From contig NZ_JBFBOG010000001.1 of NCBI RefSeq assembly GCF_040686855.1, forward strand, positions 558,001 through 622,000: a stretch of DNA of 64,000 nucleotides. The letters run 5' to 3'. The translations under genes were made by a program, and so were the position numbers. The notes under the pieces were generated by a model. The model was not told where the DNA came from, ran no database searches, and saw only the letters and a list, made by a program, of their open reading frames with translations. Shown one piece after another: positions 33,391 to 41,297 of the stretch (within the stretch, counting starts at the first letter, position 1; each line of letters begins with the position of its first letter). The stretch is from Leifsonia sp040686855 (GTDB taxonomy: Bacteria; Actinomycetota; Actinomycetes; Actinomycetales; Microbacteriaceae).

Positions 33391-34952
33391 GAGTCGTGTC
33401 CGAGCAGGCGGAGCAGCGCGCGGCCAACCAGCCGGGAGGCCCCGAAGGTGGCGATGTCGGCGTAGGACCGATCGTCGCTCGGCCAGCCCATGTCGACCAC
33501 GAGCACGCGCTCGCGCTCGGCGCGCAGCCGGTCGATCGCGGCGCGCGCGAAGGCATGCCGGTGGTTGTCCTTACCGACGACGAGCACCGGCGACTGCGCG
33601 GCGAGCACGAGGTCGGGATGGTCGCCCTCCGTGAACAGCACCTCCGGGTTCGCGGCGAACTCCCGCGCCCACGGCGTCCCCGGATCGGCCTCCACCTCGG
33701 CGAACGGCCCCCACGGCGCGGTCCCGACCGCGATGTTCGCGACCGTGTCGATCCGCACCACGGAGTACCGTCCGTCGTTCGCGGCCAGCCACTCCCGCGC
33801 CTCCGCGCTCACATCGAACGCGCGCTCCGCCGCCGCGACATCCTCGCCCCGCAGTCCGCCCTCCATCGAGTCCGCGAAGAGTGAACGCTTCACCGGCGTG
33901 TCGTGTGCATTCTTCGCGGACTCGGCGGTGGGGGCCACCGACTCGGCGAGGGAGCGGACGCGGGCTGCGGCGGCGGCGAGGCGCGCGGGGGTGATGCGGC
34001 CGGCGGCGACGGCTGCCGCGATGGCGTCCTCGATCGCGGCGAGCTGCGCGTCCGTGTTCTCGGTGCCGATGCAGAGCAGGTCGCAGCCGGCGGCGAGCGC
34101 CAGCACCGCCGCCTCCGGGATGCCGCGGGTGCCAGACGCGCCGTGCATGTCGAGGGCGTCGCTGACGACGACGCCGTCGAAGCCGAGCTCGCCGCGCAGC
34201 ATCCCCTCGATGATCGCCGGGCTGAGCGTCGCGGGGAGAGTCGCGTCCAGCTGCGGGAGCAGGATGTGCGAGGTCATGACCGCACGCGCCCCGGCCGCGA
34301 CGACCGCCCGGAACGGCAGGAGCTCACGTGAGCGCAGCTGCTCCGCCGACACGTCGACGACCGGGAGCTCCAGGTGCGAGTCGGCGGCCGTGTCGCCGTG
34401 TCCCGGGAAGTGCTTGGCCGCGACCGCGACGCCCGCCGCCTGCAGCCCGCGCGTCCAGGCCGCGCCGTGCTCGGCGACGACCTCGGGCGACGAGCCGAAG
34501 CTGCGCACCCCGATCACCGGGTTGTCCGGGTTGGAGTTGATGTCGATGTCGGGCGCGAAGTCGAGGTTCACGCCGGCCCGGCGCAACTCCTCCCCCACGC
34601 GCCGTGCGACGTCCTCGGTGTAGGCCGCGTCGCCCAGGCGGCCGAGGATGGCGTTGCCGGGATACGGCGACCCGCTCTCGTAGTAGAGCCGGGTGACGTC
34701 CCCGCCCTCCTCGTCGATCGCGACGATCGCCTCCGGGTTGGCGGCGTAGATCGCGTCGGTGAGCTCCCGCAGCTGGGCCGCCGAGGAGATGTTCTGGCCG
34801 AACAGGCACACCCCGCCGAGTCCCGCTCGCAACCGCGTAGCGAGCCAGCCGGGCAGCGTCGTCCCGACGAACCCGGGCAGCAGCGTCGCGGCGATGCTGC
34901 GGCGGAGGTCCGGGTCGGTCAGTGCGGTGTCGGCGACGGACGCGCCGCTCAC
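33387..34952 (-). CDS. GH3 beta-N-acetylglucosaminidase (NagZ type) with palindromic insertion
   Basis: This 521-aa glycosidase removes beta-linked GlcNAc. The GH3 TIM barrel (to about residue 330) has NLDFAPDIDINSNPDNPVIG, the NagZ loop AKHFPGHGDTAADSHLELPV with the His general acid/base, and VVSDALDMHGASG with the Asp nucleophile. A C-terminal domain of about 150 residues follows, resembling the GH3 C-terminal fold (VRIDTVANIAVG, PVLVVGKDNHRH). No signal peptide is visible, so it is probably cytosolic. The linker residues 343-362 (ESAKNAHDTPVKRSLFADS) are encoded by hairpin element D. GTG 34952 overlaps the permease stop. Confidence 0.88.
   Translation of the reverse strand: MSGASVADTALTDPDLRRSIAATLLPGFVGTTLPGWLATRLRAGLGGVCLFGQNISSAAQLRELTDAIYAANPEAIVAIDEEGGDVTRLYYESGSPYPGNAILGRLGDAAYTEDVARRVGEELRRAGVNLDFAPDIDINSNPDNPVIGVRSFGSSPEVVAEHGAAWTRGLQAAGVAVAAKHFPGHGDTAADSHLELPVVDVSAEQLRSRELLPFRAVVAAGARAVMTSHILLPQLDATLPATLSPAIIEGMLRGELGFDGVVVSDALDMHGASGTRGIPEAAVLALAAGCDLLCIGTENTDAQLAAIEDAIAAAVAAGRITPARLAAAAARVRSLAESVAPTAESAKNAHDTPVKRSLFADSMEGGLRGEDVAAAERAFDVSAEAREWLAANDGRYSVVRIDTVANIAVGTAPWGPFAEVEADPGTPWAREFAANPEVLFTEGDHPDLVLAAQSPVLVVGKDNHRHAFARAAIDRLRAERERVLVVDMGWPSDDRSYADIATFGASRLVGRALLRLLGHDS
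33867..33924. repeat. Long hairpin, element D, inside the NagZ-type gene
   Basis: Arms 33867-33886 and 33905-33924 match at 18 of 20 positions, with an 18-nt loop holding CGGCGTGT (33894-33901). It lies in frame in the linker between the catalytic barrel and the C-terminal domain of the GH3 glycosidase. The arm is nearly the same as that of element B. Confidence 0.82.
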
Positions 34953-35791
34953 CCCTTGACCGCCCCGCTGACGAGCCCGCTCGTCATCCGCCCCTGCACG
35001 ATGAGGAAGAAGATGATGACCGGCACCGCGACGAGGGTCGACGCGGCCATGACCTGCCCCCAGTCGGTGGCGCGGGAGGCGGACTGCTGCACGAACCCGC
35101 GCAGCCACAGCGGCAGGGTCGCACTGCTCGACTGCGGCAGGATGACCAGCGCCACGGTGAACTCGTTCCACGCCTGCAGGAAGGCGTAGACGCCCGAGGC
35201 GACCAGGCCCGGCGCGAGCAGCGGGAACGTGATCCGCAGGAACGCCTGCGTGCGGCTGAGTCCGTCCACCATCGCGGCCTCCTCGAGGTCGGCGGGGATG
35301 CCGGCGACGAAGCCGCGCAGCATCCAGATGGTGAACGGCACGACGGCGGCGATGTACAGGATGCTGACGCCGATGACCGAGTTGAGCAGGCCGAGCGTCC
35401 CCATCAGCTTGTACTGCGCGATGAACAGCCCTTCGGCCGGAAGCATCTGGATGAGCAGCACCGCGAGCACGAACGACCGGCGGCCGCGGAAGCGGAACCG
35501 GCTGATCGCCAGCGCCGCCAGGAACGCGAACGCCAGGCAGCACACGACCGTGATCAGCGCGACGGCCACGCTCATCCCGAGCGCAGGGAAGAACGTCCCG
35601 CCCTGCACGACGGCGGTGAAGTTGTCGAACGAGCCGCCGAAGGGCAGCCACGTCGGCGTGGTGTTCTGCAGGATGACGTTCGGCAGCAGCGACGAGTTCA
35701 CCATCCAGTAGACCGGGAACACCCAGACCAGGGCGAGCACGACGCCGAGCGCGCCGAGAAGGATGCGGGAGGGGCGGATGCGGCGAGTCAC
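34949..35791 (-). CDS. GlcNAc/chitobiose ABC permease (MalG type)
   Basis: This 280-aa CUT1 permease has six hydrophobic segments; the EAA loop reads ADLEEAAMVDGLSRTQAFLR, followed by ITFPLLAPGL, and the C-terminus is QGRMTSGLVSGAVKG. It is translationally coupled to the preceding permease and to the downstream glycosidase by GTGA overlaps. The surrounding NagZ-type, kinase and nagB genes indicate import of GlcNAc or chitooligosaccharides, as in NgcEFG. No ATPase gene is present. Confidence 0.93.
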   Translation of the reverse strand: MTRRIRPSRILLGALGVVLALVWVFPVYWMVNSSLLPNVILQNTTPTWLPFGGSFDNFTAVVQGGTFFPALGMSVAVALITVVCCLAFAFLAALAISRFRFRGRRSFVLAVLLIQMLPAEGLFIAQYKLMGTLGLLNSVIGVSILYIAAVVPFTIWMLRGFVAGIPADLEEAAMVDGLSRTQAFLRITFPLLAPGLVASGVYAFLQAWNEFTVALVILPQSSSATLPLWLRGFVQQSASRATDWGQVMAASTLVAVPVIIFFLIVQGRMTSGLVSGAVKG

Positions 35792-36744
35792 GATTCGTCC
35801 TCCTTGAGAAGGTGTCGCACGTAGAACCAGCTGAGGGCGATGGTGAGCACGAGCACGAAGACGCTGACGGCGCTGGCCATCGCGAAGTCGCTCGAGCCGA
35901 CGCCGAGCTGGTAGATGTAGGTGCCGAGCAGATTGGTCTCGCTGGCGATCGAGCCCTTGTCCTGCAGCAGCTTGATCTGCGCGAAGACGCGCAGGTCCCA
36001 GATGATCTGCAGCAGCAGCACGATCCCGAGCACCGGGCGGATGATCGGCAGGATGATGTAGCGCAGCCGCTGCCAGCCGCGCGCGCCGTCCATCTGCGCG
36101 GCCTCGACGACCTCCGTCGAGACCTGCGTCAGCCCGGCGTAGACCGAGAACGCGACGAACGGGACGCTCATCCACGTCACGATCACCATCGCGACGAAGA
36201 AGAAGGACAGCGGGTTCTGCAGCCAGTTGTGGTCCTGGAAGTCGAGGCCCCACGAGGTGAGCGTGTAGTTCACGACGCCGCGACGCCAGTCGAACAGCCA
36301 GTTCCAGACGGTCATCGCGGCGACGACGGGCATGGCCCAGGCGAGCAGGAGCGAGATCTGCAGGATGATCCGCACGACCCGGTTCACCGCGTTCATGAGC
36401 AGCGCCATCCCGACGCCGATGATCACGGTGACGAACGCCGTCACGAGGCAGAAGACGATGGACCGGGCCACGACGACCCAGGTGTACGGGTCGGAGAACA
36501 GGGTGATGTAGTTCTCGAACCAGACGAAGTCGGCGGGCTTGCCGAACTGCTGGGCCAGCCCGAAGTGCTGCATCGAGGTGATCAGCTGCCACACGATCGG
36601 GTAGCCGAGCGCGACGAGCAGGATGATGACGGCCGGCAGCAGAAGGCCGTACGGGGTGATGCGACCGCGGCGACGCCGGGGCTGATCGGCCGCAGGCGGT
36701 GGCGCTGCGGGAAGGATGAGGCGGGTGTCCTCGGTGGCGGTCAC
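35788..36744 (-). CDS. GlcNAc/chitobiose ABC permease (MalF type)
   Basis: This 318-aa CUT1 permease with six to seven helices follows a basic, Pro-rich cytosolic N-terminus. The EAA loop is STEVVEAAQMDGARGWQRLR, then YIILPIIRPVLG. It pairs with the permease at 34949-35791 (GTGA overlap). It is separated from the binding-protein gene by 87 bp that carry a perfect 15-bp stem hairpin (36773-36816). Confidence 0.93.
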   Translation of the reverse strand: MTATEDTRLILPAAPPPAADQPRRRRGRITPYGLLLPAVIILLVALGYPIVWQLITSMQHFGLAQQFGKPADFVWFENYITLFSDPYTWVVVARSIVFCLVTAFVTVIIGVGMALLMNAVNRVVRIILQISLLLAWAMPVVAAMTVWNWLFDWRRGVVNYTLTSWGLDFQDHNWLQNPLSFFFVAMVIVTWMSVPFVAFSVYAGLTQVSTEVVEAAQMDGARGWQRLRYIILPIIRPVLGIVLLLQIIWDLRVFAQIKLLQDKGSIASETNLLGTYIYQLGVGSSDFAMASAVSVFVLVLTIALSWFYVRHLLKEDES

Positions 36745-36772
36745 GGACGTCTCCTTGCGGGGGATGGTTCAG

Positions 36773-36816
36773 GGATGCGGTGCGCCGGTCGCGCCAGGTC
36801 GCGGCGCACCGCATCC
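36773..36816 (-). repeat. Intercistronic hairpin between binding protein and permeases
   Basis: GGATGCGGTGCGCCG (36773-36787) pairs perfectly with CGGCGCACCGCATCC (36802-36816) around a 14-nt loop. Such hairpins after binding-protein genes often stabilise the upstream mRNA and lower permease expression; that role is inferred. It lacks the CACGCCG core of elements A-D. Confidence 0.75.
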
Positions 36817-36831
36817 ACTGTTCGGTCGGCT

Positions 36832-38181
36832 CTAGCTCTTGACGTTGAGCAGCGAGTCGAGCTTCTTGTCGTACTCCTGAGCGAGCGCCTTGAGGTCGGA
36901 CGCGTCACGGATCTTGGAGAAGAACTCCTCCATCACGTTGCCCGCCTCGACCGCGGCCCAGCCGGGGGCGGCCGGTGTCAGCTTGGAGTTCGACGCCGAC
37001 TCGATGAGCGCCTTCGCGAACTGGTCGTCGCCCAGCGAGGAGGTGTACTTCGAGTTGGCCGGGCCGAGGCCGTTCTGGCCGAGCATCTCCTGGTACTCCT
37101 TCGAGAAGATGATCTTCAGGAGGGTCTTCGACAGGCCCGGCTCCTTGGTCTTCGCCGAGATGCCGATGTTGGAGCCACCGGCGAACACCGGGGCCGGCTT
37201 GCCGTCGTTGCCCGGGAGCACGTAGGTGCCGAAGGTGGCGTCGTTCCAGGTACGGACCGGCTTGCCGTCCTTCTGGGACAGGTCGCCGATCGACCAGTGC
37301 GCCCAGCCCGGAGCCATGATCGTCGCGGCGGCGAGCGAGGTGTCACCCGTCTTGTTGCCGTCGGCGTCCAGCGTCTGGTCGGTGTCGTTCAGGTAGATGT
37401 ACTGGTTCGAGTCCTTGGCGTCGTTGGGCGCCTTGGATGCGTTCTTGTACAGGTCCTGGAGCTGCTGGAGGCCCTTCAGCGAGTTCTCCGACTCCAGGGT
37501 GCCCTTCCACTTGCCGTCCTTCTGCTGGGCGATGTCCCCGCCGTTGGCGAAGATCCAGGAGATGCCGTCGCGCCAGTCCTGACCGCCGAGGAAGAAGCCG
37601 GAGAAGTTGGAGATGTTCTTCGGGTTCTTCGCCGTGATGTCCGCCACCGTGGTGTTGAACTGGTCGAGCGTGGTCGGGACGGTCACGCCGGCCGCCTGGT
37701 AGACGTCCTTGCGGTAGAACATGTAACGCGAGCCGAAGTAGTACGGCAGCGTGTAGTTCTTGCCGTCGACCTTGCCCGCGTCGACGAACGACTGCAGCAG
37801 GTCGCTGCCGCCGAGCTCCTTGTACATGTCGGACACGTCGAGGAACGCGCCCACGTTGGTGAACGTCGGCGACTGGGTGTTGCCCATCTCCGTCACGTCC
37901 GGCGTGTTGTTCGCGTCGGGCAGCGCGGTAGTGAGCTTGGTGACGATGTCGCCCCAGTCCTGCTGCTCGATCTTGAGGGTGGCCCCGGTCTCCTTGTTGA
38001 ACTCCGTCGTGAGGTAGTTCCGCAGCTTGTCCGGGGTGTCCGAGCCGACGAGCCACAGCGTGACCGTCTTGCCCTTGCCGTCGGTGCTGGCTCCGGTGGA
38101 GGAGCCTCCCGAGGCGCATCCGGCGAGCACGAGAGCGGAAGCCGTAGCCACAGCGGCGAGGCCGACGAGCTTTCTCTTCAT
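36832..38181 (-). CDS. GlcNAc/chitobiose-binding lipoprotein (NgcE-like)
   Basis: This 449-aa type 1 sugar-binding protein has a signal peptide MKRKLVGLAAVATASALVL, lipobox LAGC (Cys about residue 22) and a Ser/Gly linker. The mature part includes TPDVTEMGNTQSPTFTNVGA, LPYYFGSRYMFYRKDVYQAAG, WIFANGGDIAQQKDGKW and APVFAGGSNIGIS. It would deliver sugar to the two permeases downstream. The Shine-Dalgarno AAAGGAA is clear, but no promoter is evident in the 83-bp gap after the ROK repressor gene, so it is probably transcribed from the repressor's promoter. Confidence 0.93.
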   Translation of the reverse strand: MKRKLVGLAAVATASALVLAGCASGGSSTGASTDGKGKTVTLWLVGSDTPDKLRNYLTTEFNKETGATLKIEQQDWGDIVTKLTTALPDANNTPDVTEMGNTQSPTFTNVGAFLDVSDMYKELGGSDLLQSFVDAGKVDGKNYTLPYYFGSRYMFYRKDVYQAAGVTVPTTLDQFNTTVADITAKNPKNISNFSGFFLGGQDWRDGISWIFANGGDIAQQKDGKWKGTLESENSLKGLQQLQDLYKNASKAPNDAKDSNQYIYLNDTDQTLDADGNKTGDTSLAAATIMAPGWAHWSIGDLSQKDGKPVRTWNDATFGTYVLPGNDGKPAPVFAGGSNIGISAKTKEPGLSKTLLKIIFSKEYQEMLGQNGLGPANSKYTSSLGDDQFAKALIESASNSKLTPAAPGWAAVEAGNVMEEFFSKIRDASDLKALAQEYDKKLDSLLNVKS

Positions 38182-38264
38182 TGCTGGTTCCTTTCGTGAT
38201 GGTCAGTGTGTGCGGCTGCAGCACACCGGCGGTGCAGGGGTCAGGTTTCGGGCGGTGCTGTGTG

Positions 38265-39431
38265 TCATGAGACCCCGAGTCGTCCGGAGAGGACGAGAAC
38301 GGCCGCGCCGCGCAGGACGATGTCCTGCCCTTGCGTGGTCATCCGGACGGACAGGTCGGCGTGGTTCTCCGCCATGGTCCGGTTCCGGAGCGTGTGGACG
38401 GTCGCTTCGGCGAGCGGTCCGTCGAGCAGTTCGGTCGGACCCGCGAGCACGATCTCCGACAGGTTGAGGGCGCCCACGACGGGCGCGAGGGCGATGCCGA
38501 GGCGCTGGCCGGCCTCGCGGAGCACGGGAGTCGCATCCTGCCCGGCCGAATGCGCCTCATGGATGCCGCGCTGCAGCTGCGGGACGCTGAGCCAGTGCTC
38601 GAGCACCTGGTCCCGGTTGTACGTCGTGTCGAGCCCGAGGTCGGTGCCGACCATGACCTGGCCGATCTCGCCCGCCGCGAAGTGGCTGCCGTAGACGAGG
38701 GCCCCGGCGACCAGGAGCCCGGCGCCGATGCCGTGTCCGACGCGGATGAGCATCATGTCGCCGGCCGCTCCCCCGTAGGTGTGCTCGGCGAGCGCCGCCG
38801 CGTTCGCGTCGTTGGCGACGACGACCGGGTGGCCGGTGCGGTCGGCGAGGTGCTGCTGCAGCGCCAGGTCGGTCCAGCCGAGGTTCGGGGCCGTGAGGAT
38901 GGTGCCGCTCAGGTCGACGACACCGGGCGAGCCGACCCCGATGCCGAGGATGGGCGCGGTGGCGTCCGCGACGAGGGTGTCGACGAGCGCGTCCACCTTG
39001 GCGAGGGCCGCGTCGCCGGTCGCGTCGTCGAGCATGACCTCTCCGGACGCGATGATCGCTCCATCGAGGTCCATCACCGCCCCGCGGAAGCGGTCGTGGT
39101 CGCTGAGGTCGACGCCGACGATCTGGTGGGCGCTGCGGTTGATGTCGAGCAGGACCGCGGGCTTTCCGGGGCGGGCCGATTCGCGCTGGCCCAGCTCGAT
39201 CACCAGGCCCTCGGCGAGCAGTTCGGCGACGAGGTCAGAGACCGTGACGCGGGTGAGCCCCGTCTCGCGGGCGAGGTCCGCGCGGCTGCGCTCCCCCGAG
39301 CGGTAGAGCGTCTGCAGGACGAGCGAGCGGTTGTGGCTGCGAGCGTGCTCCGGCAGAACCTTGGCACGCGGGCGGAGAACCCGTCCCGGGCCCAGCCCAC
39401 CGGTGCTTCCCTGCACCTCGGTCGTCGTCAT
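38265..39431 (-). CDS. ROK-family repressor (NagC/XylR type)
   Basis: This 388-aa regulator has an N-terminal winged HTH (SLVLQTLYRSGERSRADLARETGLTRVTVSDLV, split around residue 40-70) and a ROK sugar-binding domain (VGVDLSDHDRFRG, GVGSPGVVDLSG, VANDANAAALAEH). The usual ROK zinc motif is absent: after GEIGQVMVGTDLG there is no CxCGxxGC, so it may bind its effector differently from kinase-type ROK proteins. It heads the leftward GlcNAc operon and has a palindrome two bases upstream of its ATG, so autoregulation is likely. Confidence 0.9.
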   Translation of the reverse strand: MTTTEVQGSTGGLGPGRVLRPRAKVLPEHARSHNRSLVLQTLYRSGERSRADLARETGLTRVTVSDLVAELLAEGLVIELGQRESARPGKPAVLLDINRSAHQIVGVDLSDHDRFRGAVMDLDGAIIASGEVMLDDATGDAALAKVDALVDTLVADATAPILGIGVGSPGVVDLSGTILTAPNLGWTDLALQQHLADRTGHPVVVANDANAAALAEHTYGGAAGDMMLIRVGHGIGAGLLVAGALVYGSHFAAGEIGQVMVGTDLGLDTTYNRDQVLEHWLSVPQLQRGIHEAHSAGQDATPVLREAGQRLGIALAPVVGALNLSEIVLAGPTELLDGPLAEATVHTLRNRTMAENHADLSVRMTTQGQDIVLRGAAVLVLSGRLGVS

Positions 39432-39432
39432 G

Positions 39433-39457
39433 TTTGTTAGTAAAGCTTACGAACAAA
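39433..39457. promoter_or_regulatory. ROK repressor operator upstream of the GlcNAc operon
   Basis: TTTGTTAGTAA and TTACGAACAAA form an imperfect 25-bp palindrome immediately before the repressor start codon. The spacing and TTTGTT half sites resemble XylR/NagC-type ROK operators. As no other promoter is evident, it probably controls the whole operon down to nagB. Confidence 0.75.
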
Positions 39458-39498
39458 TGAAATGCAAGCGACGAAACGAACTCGTTACATGCGGCTCC

Positions 39499-40374
39499 TC
39501 ACCCCAGCAGGGCTTCGTGCGCGAGGTCCAGGAGCCTGCGGGCGCGGAACTCCTCGTGGGCGGTGATCGTGAGAACGGCCCCGCGGGCGTCGTTCACGAC
39601 CACGTACTGCCCGTACCGCCCGTCGAAGCGCCACAGCCCGGACGGCCCCTCCCAGACGGCGATGCCGTAGCGGTCGGTGGCCGGGTCCTCCCCCGTGTCG
39701 ACCCAGTCCGCGTGCATCGCGTCGATCCACTCCGCGCTGACGATGCGTCGCCGCCACCATTCGCCCCGGTCGCGCAGCACGCGGCCGATGCGCGCGAGCT
39801 CGCTGGTCCGCAGCTGCAGTCCCGTGCCGCCGACGATGTAGCCGAGCGGGCACCGCATCCACTGCGGGTTGTCGATCTCGAGCGGACCGAACAGGCGCGG
39901 CAGCAGCCAATCGCGCACGTCGCCGACCCGCGCGGCCAGCATCCGCATGGCGACGTACGTGCTGGCGTCGGAGTACTGGAAGTGCGTTCCCGGCCCGCGG
40001 CTCGGACGCCGCAGCATCTCCTGTGCGAGGTCGGGCCCGGGCACGGGCTGGTCGCCGAACCAGACGAAGTCGATGCCGCTGGTCATGGTCAGCAGGTCGC
40101 GCAGGGTCACCCGGTCGACGCCGTCGCCGAGTTCGAGCTCCGGCAGCGCCTCGGCGACCGTCGTGTCGAGCGACAGGATGCCCTCGTCGACCGCGATCCC
40201 GGCGGCGAGCGCGCTGACGCCCTTCGACACGGAGTACAGGTTCTCGCGGTCGTCGCTGCGCCAGCGATGCTCCGCCTCGTCGTCGCCGACGAGCGCGTGA
40301 GCTCCGTACGCGCCCTGACCCTCCTGATCCACCGAGCGGACGAAGCGGGCCAGGAGCAGATCGGCGTCGGTCAT
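39499..40374 (-). CDS. Serine hydrolase of the beta-lactamase (class C) family
   Basis: This 291-aa protein has the SxxK motif SVSKG near residue 47, YSDAST as the YxN-like element near 120, and a C-terminal DGRYGQYVVVND resembling the third box. LRDLLTMTSGIDF is typical of this family. It lacks a clear signal peptide and is probably a cytosolic esterase or peptidase rather than a beta-lactamase. ATG 40374 follows GGAGGC. It is divergent from the SDR gene at 40435. Confidence 0.87.
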   Translation of the reverse strand: MTDADLLLARFVRSVDQEGQGAYGAHALVGDDEAEHRWRSDDRENLYSVSKGVSALAAGIAVDEGILSLDTTVAEALPELELGDGVDRVTLRDLLTMTSGIDFVWFGDQPVPGPDLAQEMLRRPSRGPGTHFQYSDASTYVAMRMLAARVGDVRDWLLPRLFGPLEIDNPQWMRCPLGYIVGGTGLQLRTSELARIGRVLRDRGEWWRRRIVSAEWIDAMHADWVDTGEDPATDRYGIAVWEGPSGLWRFDGRYGQYVVVNDARGAVLTITAHEEFRARRLLDLAHEALLG

Positions 40375-40434
40375 GCCTCCATTCTGACCCGGGCCGGTGA
40401 CAGTCGGCGCGGGGCGCGGGACTACGCTCCTGGC

Positions 40435-41223
40435 ATGACCGACGCCTCCCGCACCTCCACCCGCACCCCCTTCTCGCTCGCCGGATCGCGCGCGCTCGTG
40501 ACCGCCGCCAGCCGTGGCCTCGGACGCGAGATCGCGCTCGAACTCGCCGGGCAGGGGGCCGACGTGATTCTCGGTGTGCGGGATCCGGACGGCGTCGCGG
40601 AACTCGTCGACGAACTGAGCGCCTTCGGCGTGAAGGCGACGGCGATCCGGATGGACGTGCTCGACCTGCCCGCGTGCCGCACCGCGATCGATGCCGCCAT
40701 CGCCGAGCTGGGGCCGATCGACATCCTCGTCAACAACGCCGGCGGCGGGATCGACGCGCCGGCCCTCGAGGTGACCGAGGAGGACTTCGAGCACGTCTGG
40801 GCGCTCAACACCCGGTCGACGTTCTTCCTGTCACAGCACCTCGCGAAGAGCATGCGCGAGAACGGCGGCGGCTCGATCGTCAACGTCGCTTCCCAGGCCG
40901 GCCTCATCGCGCTGCCCGGCGAGGCGTCCTATTGCTCGGCGAAGGTCGCTGTCGTGCACCTCACCCGCTGCCTCGCGGTCGAGTGGGGCGAGTACGACAT
41001 CCGGGTCAACGCCGTCGCGCCCACGTTCATCGAGACCGACGGGACGGCCGCCGCACTGTCCGACGACGCGTTCCGCGCCGACACCGTCGAGCGCATCGCC
41101 GCCCTCCACCGCATCGGCGAACCGCGGGAGGTGTCAGGCGCCGTCGCGTTCCTCGCGTCGCCGTCGGCCTCCCTCATCACCGGCCAGACCCTCGCGATCG
41201 ACGGCGGCTGGACCGCCCGCTGA
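40435..41223 (+). CDS. SDR-family oxidoreductase
   Basis: This 262-aa classical SDR has TAASRGLG (residues 23-30), NNAG (100-103), Ser153, Tyr166 and Lys170 (YCSAK), and the C-terminal SASLITGQTLAIDGGWT that marks the family. It is similar to 3-oxoacyl-ACP reductase or gluconate 5-dehydrogenase-type enzymes; the substrate is unknown. It starts at ATG 40435 and ends just before hairpin element E, convergent with icd. Confidence 0.9.
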   Translation: MTDASRTSTRTPFSLAGSRALVTAASRGLGREIALELAGQGADVILGVRDPDGVAELVDELSAFGVKATAIRMDVLDLPACRTAIDAAIAELGPIDILVNNAGGGIDAPALEVTEEDFEHVWALNTRSTFFLSQHLAKSMRENGGGSIVNVASQAGLIALPGEASYCSAKVAVVHLTRCLAVEWGEYDIRVNAVAPTFIETDGTAAALSDDAFRADTVERIAALHRIGEPREVSGAVAFLASPSASLITGQTLAIDGGWTAR

Positions 41224-41234
41224 CCCGTTAAACG

Positions 41235-41287
41235 ATTCGTGCCGAATGTGCGCTATTCGTCACGAATAGCGCACATCCGGCACGAAT
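41235..41287. repeat. Long intergenic hairpin, element E
   Basis: Outer arms ATTCGTGCCGAATGTGCGC (41235-41253) and 41269-41287 pair with one mismatch; the middle TATTCGT/ACGAATA also pairs around a single base, making a nearly continuous 26-bp stem. It lies between convergent SDR and icd genes. It lacks the CACGCCG core and is only tentatively grouped with elements A-D. Confidence 0.75.
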
Positions 41288-41297
41288 GCGGCGGGGG

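Noticed and set aside
39499..40374. Antibiotic-resistance beta-lactamase
   Set aside because: The SxxK motif is present, but there is no signal peptide and the surroundings do not suggest resistance; this family includes many esterases and peptidases.
41235..41287. Element E as a full member of the CACGCCG hairpin family
   Set aside because: It has the long stem and convergent location but lacks the shared core and the 18-nt loop, so it is listed with reserve.
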